Shown here: in pieces, positions 59,027-64,000 of the stretch
Layout of the letters: every line of letters begins with the position of its first letter
Numbering within the stretch: the first letter of the stretch is position 1
NCBI GenBank assembly: GCA_035772735.1
Contig: JASDFA010000011.1
Location: forward strand, 2,232,001 to 2,296,000
Reading direction: 5' to 3'
DNA from: Datura wrightii
Lineage: Eukaryota > Streptophyta > Magnoliopsida > Solanales > Solanaceae
Length of the DNA: 64,000 nt
Made by a program: the position numbers and the translations under genes
The notes under the pieces: model-generated
What the model was told of the DNA's origin: nothing
Seen by the model: the letters and a program-made list of their open reading frames with translations, nothing else
Database searches by the model: none

Positions 59027-62000
59027 TCAAGGAGGTAAAATGGGACGACTTTCTGGATCATATACTCCAGCAATTAAAGCAATAAAAACCCAGAATAGAA
59101 GGACACCTAGCACAGCCTTTCTTAGGACCTGGTCACAGTTATAATTCGTCTGAATATCAGTCTGTTCACCTGAATGGAGTGATGTTAGATCCAGCGAATT
59201 GTTAATAATTTCAGTTATCGCCGTCTCTTGATGGTCATTGCGAGTGCGGTGCATCTTGCTGATGTCAAAACTAGCACATCTTGAGCATGTGCACAGCCCA
59301 CCAAGATAAGAAGGAAGTGTCTGCAAGCATTCAGAAAGAACCTTTTGGTACATTTCCCCTTCAAATCTCAATTTTTGCCGAGTGACCGGTTTAAAAACCT
59401 GTATATTTATGCAAGAGTTTACATTTGAGTTTCCAGAAAAGGAATTCTATGCAGATCAAGTTGGCCTGACTTCCAATCAAGTTGGCCTGACTTCCAAGCA
59501 GGAAAGTGAATAAAATAATAGTTAAAGAGTATAAAGCTTACTTGCACAAAGGTTTGTGCGACAACTCGAACAATAGGTGGAAGGCGTAAAATGAATAAAC
59601 AGCCTAGACGGTTGGGGAAGTGATCTTGCAAAAGAGTAGAACAGGATCTCAGCATTTGCATGGGAAGTCTCAGTGGTGATAGTCCTTCACAGTCTACCAA
59701 AACTGTAATTTGAGAATTTTGGGGGTCCACCAAATGAAGAACCCCATGCTCCACCTGAGATACTTCATAAAGAAAATATCCATTGTTAAATAATTTGTCT
59801 AACTATGAACTAGAAGAATAGAGAAGCCCACATTATAAGCTGATTGATTAAATGCCTAAACTATTGTCCAGCTTGATAGGTGTAACTCCCTCTGCCTCGT
59901 GATTTATTTAGAGGAGAAGCCTTCTATCATGATCTTCTTGGCTTAAGTTCTTATAACGGAGTTATTACTTTGAAATACATGTGTCAAGTATTGCTGCTTC
60001 CAATATTGAGCAGTAAAGATAAACAGTACCTCCGGTATTGTGTTGTTTCCAACAGAAGCAAACATGCAAAAGAAATGCATATATTCAACATAAACAGCTC
60101 ACAAAAGAGAGAAAATTATTCAGCTGCTAAAAACGAAGACATTTTCCTATTCTTAGGTTGATAAATGAAAATCAGAATAGAAACTTCAGAAAGTTATACA
60201 TCTAACTAAAGTAAAGGCGGGAATCATACAAAAAAATTACCAGATAGTAAATGTACAAGTGGAAAAGCATACCAACTGCTTGAGCGAAGCAAGGTCTGTC
60301 ACGAGATGGCAAGCTGATGCATGCTAAGCCAAGACGGACAATGAGGCAGGGTCGATTCTGCACATCAAATCCATGCCAAAAAACCATATTTGACCACACT
60401 TCAAGTTCTTGTCTGGAAAGAATTCTATAAGTCTCCCTCCAGCGAATTGTCTTCTTCACTGAAGAAAGTAAGCGAGTAAAATCACCATCTGCAGCTGTAA
60501 AAAATCGATGGAGTTCCTCTTCATCAATTCTGCATAAATACTATTGTGTCATGTTCACTGCAAGAAGAGAAATCAATAAACTTTAAATATATCTTTGCAC
60601 GAAAAATTTCTAGTGGCATATCTATGCACCGCTTGAGAAGTTTTTGAATAGAAAGAAAGCATTCAAGAGCTTTTAGATCAACCAGACGATTGAAGGGAAT
60701 GAGAAATGAAAGCTCATATGATATGAGGACAAAGAAGACGACAGGTAAAACTGAAGAATGAAACAAAATAATGACAGAACATTAATCAATAACTGTTCTC
60801 GGCAACAATTCAAGCACCTTGCGAGACTAAAAAAAAGTTAAATCGCCATCAGGATTCATAATCTACTCAACTACTTCATCAAATTTCTACATTTATTTAA
60901 TTTTAATGAGATGCTTAAACTCTATGTCATGGTGGTTGGCCTTAAGAGCAAGCTGAATGGAACAAAGCATTTTTTGCGTTATGAACTGTCAAAAGAATCT
61001 GTGCGCTACAGCTAAAGAAATAAAACATGTTTGGGTAAAATAAGCCGACACTAATATTTCAAAGCGGTGGACCTGTCCAAATCCAAGTTGATTTTTCTTG
61101 GACTTACAGGAGGCAATAAAAATCAAGATCCAGAGTATGTACAACTCAGAATTGGTGGCAGCATAATTATTTACTTCAGCACAATTTTGAACCCTTTCAG
61201 GGCCATTTCTTCTAGTAAACTTCTAGCAGCAAGATACTAGTGGTTAGTGGTTAGTGGTTATTAGTGAGGTTAAATAAGAAATTCCCAGGTGTTCTTCATT
61301 TCTTGACTTCTTTTGACATAACACTTATTTAACATAAAAGTGCCCTTCTGTGATGACAATAACGAGATAGCTGGTACAGTGAAAACTATATAGATAATCA
61401 CGAGACGTGTGTTATATCCCTGTTTAATCAGTGATCAACCGGTTGTTAGAAAACAGGTTAACCAATGAAATGTTGCAAACATGAAGGTTAAAATAAATTG
61501 AGATAGATGCCATTTCAATGTCTTGCATTTGACAACAAATAGAAAATGTGATCACAGGTTCAAATAGGCTTTAGTATATCTCGGCAAAAGATCTGTGTCC
61601 AGTGAGATAAAGCTACTTAGAAAAATATACCATAAACCATCCAGAAAGATCTACGCACTGGTGAGAGAGCTATTCTAAAAAAAGTAAACTAGAAGTATAC
61701 AGAAGGATCTATGCACTAGTGAGAGAAAGCTGTTCAATTGTCTGTATGAAAGTTAATGGGAATCTGAGGCAAACCTAACATGCACAATAATAGTTTGATC
61801 ACCCAAGTCAAATGCCTTAAAGATCACCTTTGAGTTTGTTCCTACTTTCTTTTCAGCCATTATTGCCTAAGACTAATATAATACTGAGTTATGCAAAAAT
61901 ATCACCAATTGGGCCTGGGCCCAATGCTGGTGCTTTTACCATTTCATAAGATAAAACTTTATTATTTACCTGCAAGGAATTCCTTAGCCTCTGACATATC

Positions 62001-63633
62001 TTTAGAAGTTTTACGGGAAGTGAAAAGTCAAGGAGACTACCAGAACAGTAAGTAGGAATATATGAAACATTATGTTAAACTGGGAAGCTAGGTAGAAAAG
62101 AGATCTTCCTACTGCATTTTCTGTGGAGTAGGGGTTCTGTCATTTCTCTGTAGTAGTCATGAAACATTTAATGCATGCGTCTTTATACATACTTTATAAT
62201 TATTCACTTTAAGTAGCCCCCAGGACTTTGGTCTAGTGACAAGAGTACAGTGCATGATGTGTGGGTTAGGCACACAGCCATACAGCACCAGTTCGAACCT
62301 TGCCACTGACATAGGCTGGTATTTAAGTGGAAATGGGTAGGAAGACCCATAATCTACCGAGTTTCAAACCTTGCACCATTGACCTCAGTAATTCCTTGGC
62401 TATCAATGAAAAATTATTCATTTTGAGCACATATTACAAAAAATTTAAAATGGATGTGAAAGAAAAATAGAGAATTTGAATTTTTAAGAATTTTCATACA
62501 AGGTAAATAGAACTAGGTAAGAATAGGAGATAATTGGCTAAACATGAAGCGGAAAATGGAGTATTGTTAGAAATTGATCTCTAGATTTTCTAAGAAGGTT
62601 AAAGGTATAGGTTGGACATCAAGAGAGACCAAGTAGTCACGCTAGCGTATTCATGCTTTATTGGTGGTATAGACTCATGCACAATGGGTATCTAGAGAAG
62701 CTTGAACACAAACTCTGTTCATTTTCAGTTAGGTCTTAAGCTATCCTTATAGTTGAACTGGTAACCTTGACATTAATTTAAAACTAGTTATGGAGTAGCT
62801 GTAGCACAATTCTTGTACTTGAACATCCAACTCCTGATATTAGAAAACATAATGTTCGGATATAGTTTGGTTTCATAAAAAGGATACCTCTCTGGCAAGA
62901 AAATTCCTTGCTTTTCCAGATCCCTGTAAAGCCGACACAACCAACTTGTGGAACTTGTGGAAGACAGATTTTGAGAAACTTCAGTGACAGCCCTGCAAAA
63001 GCATGGAAGTCGTATAACTCATCAACCGTCAATTCAGTCTCAAAACCTTGCTCAGAGTAGGCTTAGTTGCTTAGATGTCTAGGGATAAATCCAACAATGA
63101 TTTATAGAAATAAATTCAGAGGTAACTGTAGAGGAATCAAGTAATTTGAGACATCACATGCTAAATCCCCTGTATCAGCCTAAAGTTGGAAAGAAGTTCT
63201 AGCACATCGTATGAACACACCCAAGTATATCAGTAAACATATGAGCTATCTTCTATTTCCAACGTAAGGAACCAAGAAAAAAAATGGCCCGTCTATATGT
63301 ATACTATCAACTTAATAATTTCTATGGTGCTACAGTTACAGTTTCAGCCGTTTGTTTATTGGACTAGTCGGCTCCAGCTTCAGGTTGAATTATAACTTTT
63401 GCATAAATCGATTGAGACAGAACTATAGTAATTGTTCATTACACTTTAAGCAATCTGTACCTTTCACTTGGGATAGACTGCTCAGAAGAGACTTCTAGCT
63501 GAGATTCTGAATCAGCATGCGAATCATTGGTGTCTGTGGAAACTTGAGTGCTATCTGAGGTATCATTATTGAATTCTGAATGATCAGAAAATGCTGTAGC
63601 GATAGATAGCACTAGCAGTGGCCGCGATAGCAT
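59027..63633 (-). CDS. Sec14-like CRAL-TRIO protein with C-terminal membrane anchor
   Basis: Five exons on the minus strand join in phase: 63633-63461, 62992-62888, 60529-60273, 59762-59542 and 59398-59027, giving 375 residues if the ATG at 63633 is the start. The N-terminal part is Ser/Asp-rich. Residues of about 93-125 (IDEEELHRFFTAADGDFTR...) form a CRAL-TRIO N-terminal helix region. From WHGFDVQNRP to LPSYLGG is the CRAL-TRIO lipid-binding domain, with VDCEGLSPLR and the hydrophobic FILRLPPIVRVV strand. After the domain come CTCSRCASF and a hydrophobic helix (AVLGVLLFWVFIALIAG) near the C-terminus, suggesting a tail anchor in a membrane. Sec14 proteins bind or exchange phosphoinositides and other lipids. 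An in-frame TAG lies right before the ATG and TTAG could also be a splice acceptor, so more exons may lie beyond the window. Confidence 0.82.
62208..62400 (+). mobile_element. SINE in an intron of the Sec14-like gene
   Basis: An A-box-like stretch (TTGGTCTAGTGACAAGAG at 62229) and a B-box-like stretch (AGTTCGAACCTTGCC at 62290) are followed by a body with GGCTGGTATTTAAGTGG and a diverged second region. It lies antisense to the gene within the 2.36-kb intron between exons 2 and 3. Ends are approximate. Confidence 0.7.
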
Positions 63634-64000
63634 CTAACCATAAAGACATGCTGTGAGTCTGTAATCGTACAACATCCAATGCATGATATCTCAAAGGAAA
63701 AGAGACTTCTAGAGCATGTAAAAATGACAGTCATATTCCCAAATTGAGCAGGAAAATCAAACAAAATGCATGAAATTGACAATATCCGGAGAAATTTTCA
63801 AAACCTTTTAAGTAACAGTGTATGCATAACTATAAAAAACCATGTTAATTTCAGGATCTGTTATTTATACCATTTTATTTTTGAAACATGAGAATAAAAT
63901 CAGGCACCGCATAGAAATAGAAACTACACAGAGATGTAGTCACTGGTTGACAAAGAGTAGGAAAGGAAGTAGAGAGCTATGGAGCCAAATTGCAAACTAA
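63634..64000. other. Upstream of the last recognised Sec14-like exon
   Basis: I could not identify a further exon. This is either 5' UTR and promoter or an intron. The window ends here. Confidence 0.4.

Overview
The window is plant nuclear DNA. It is AT-rich, its genes carry GT-AG introns, and it has nuclear tRNA genes with internal A and B boxes, plant replication-dependent histone H4 genes without introns, and many MITEs, SINEs, LINE remnants and LTR pieces. The SINE and dispersed-repeat types resemble those of Solanaceae, so a Solanum-like genome is my best guess. That assignment is inference from memory of repeat families, not a database match.

Positions 1.9-36.2 kb hold a decayed tandem array. 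Its repeating unit reads: Yippee-like gene (+ strand), then tRNA-Val(AAC) (- strand), then histone H4 (- strand). I count five Yippee-like copies (starts 2197, 4670, 16970, 21766, 32991). Copies 2, 3 and 4 look intact as five-exon genes. Copies 1 and 5 are broken, and a loose last-exon remnant lies at 20.3 kb. There are five identical tRNA-Val genes plus one degraded copy, and three full H4 genes plus one internally deleted H4 relic. Units differ by lost parts: near 8.5 kb only the 3' flank of a Yippee-like gene survives, and no tRNA follows copy 5. Two blocks of transposon debris (10.9-16.6 kb and 27-32.7 kb) split the array.

The most striking gene is Yippee-like copy 3 (16970-19412). A normal-length zinc-binding Yippee domain (CxxC-X50-CxxC) is followed by about 480 residues of acidic, Asn/Gln-rich tandem repeats. 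These include seven copies of a 123-bp (41-residue) higher-order unit. Its paralogs have the same domain with short, frameshifted or decaying versions of the tail.

From 36 to 45 kb there is mostly repeat-rich intergenic DNA with one tRNA-His(GTG) gene, a truncated Copia element and several MITE or foldback elements. A three-exon FUSC-family membrane protein gene lies on the minus strand at 45.4-48.6 kb. From 49 to 59 kb I see no convincing gene. The right end carries the 3' part, possibly all, of a Sec14/CRAL-TRIO lipid-transfer-like gene with a C-terminal membrane anchor (59027-63633, minus strand), with a SINE in one intron.
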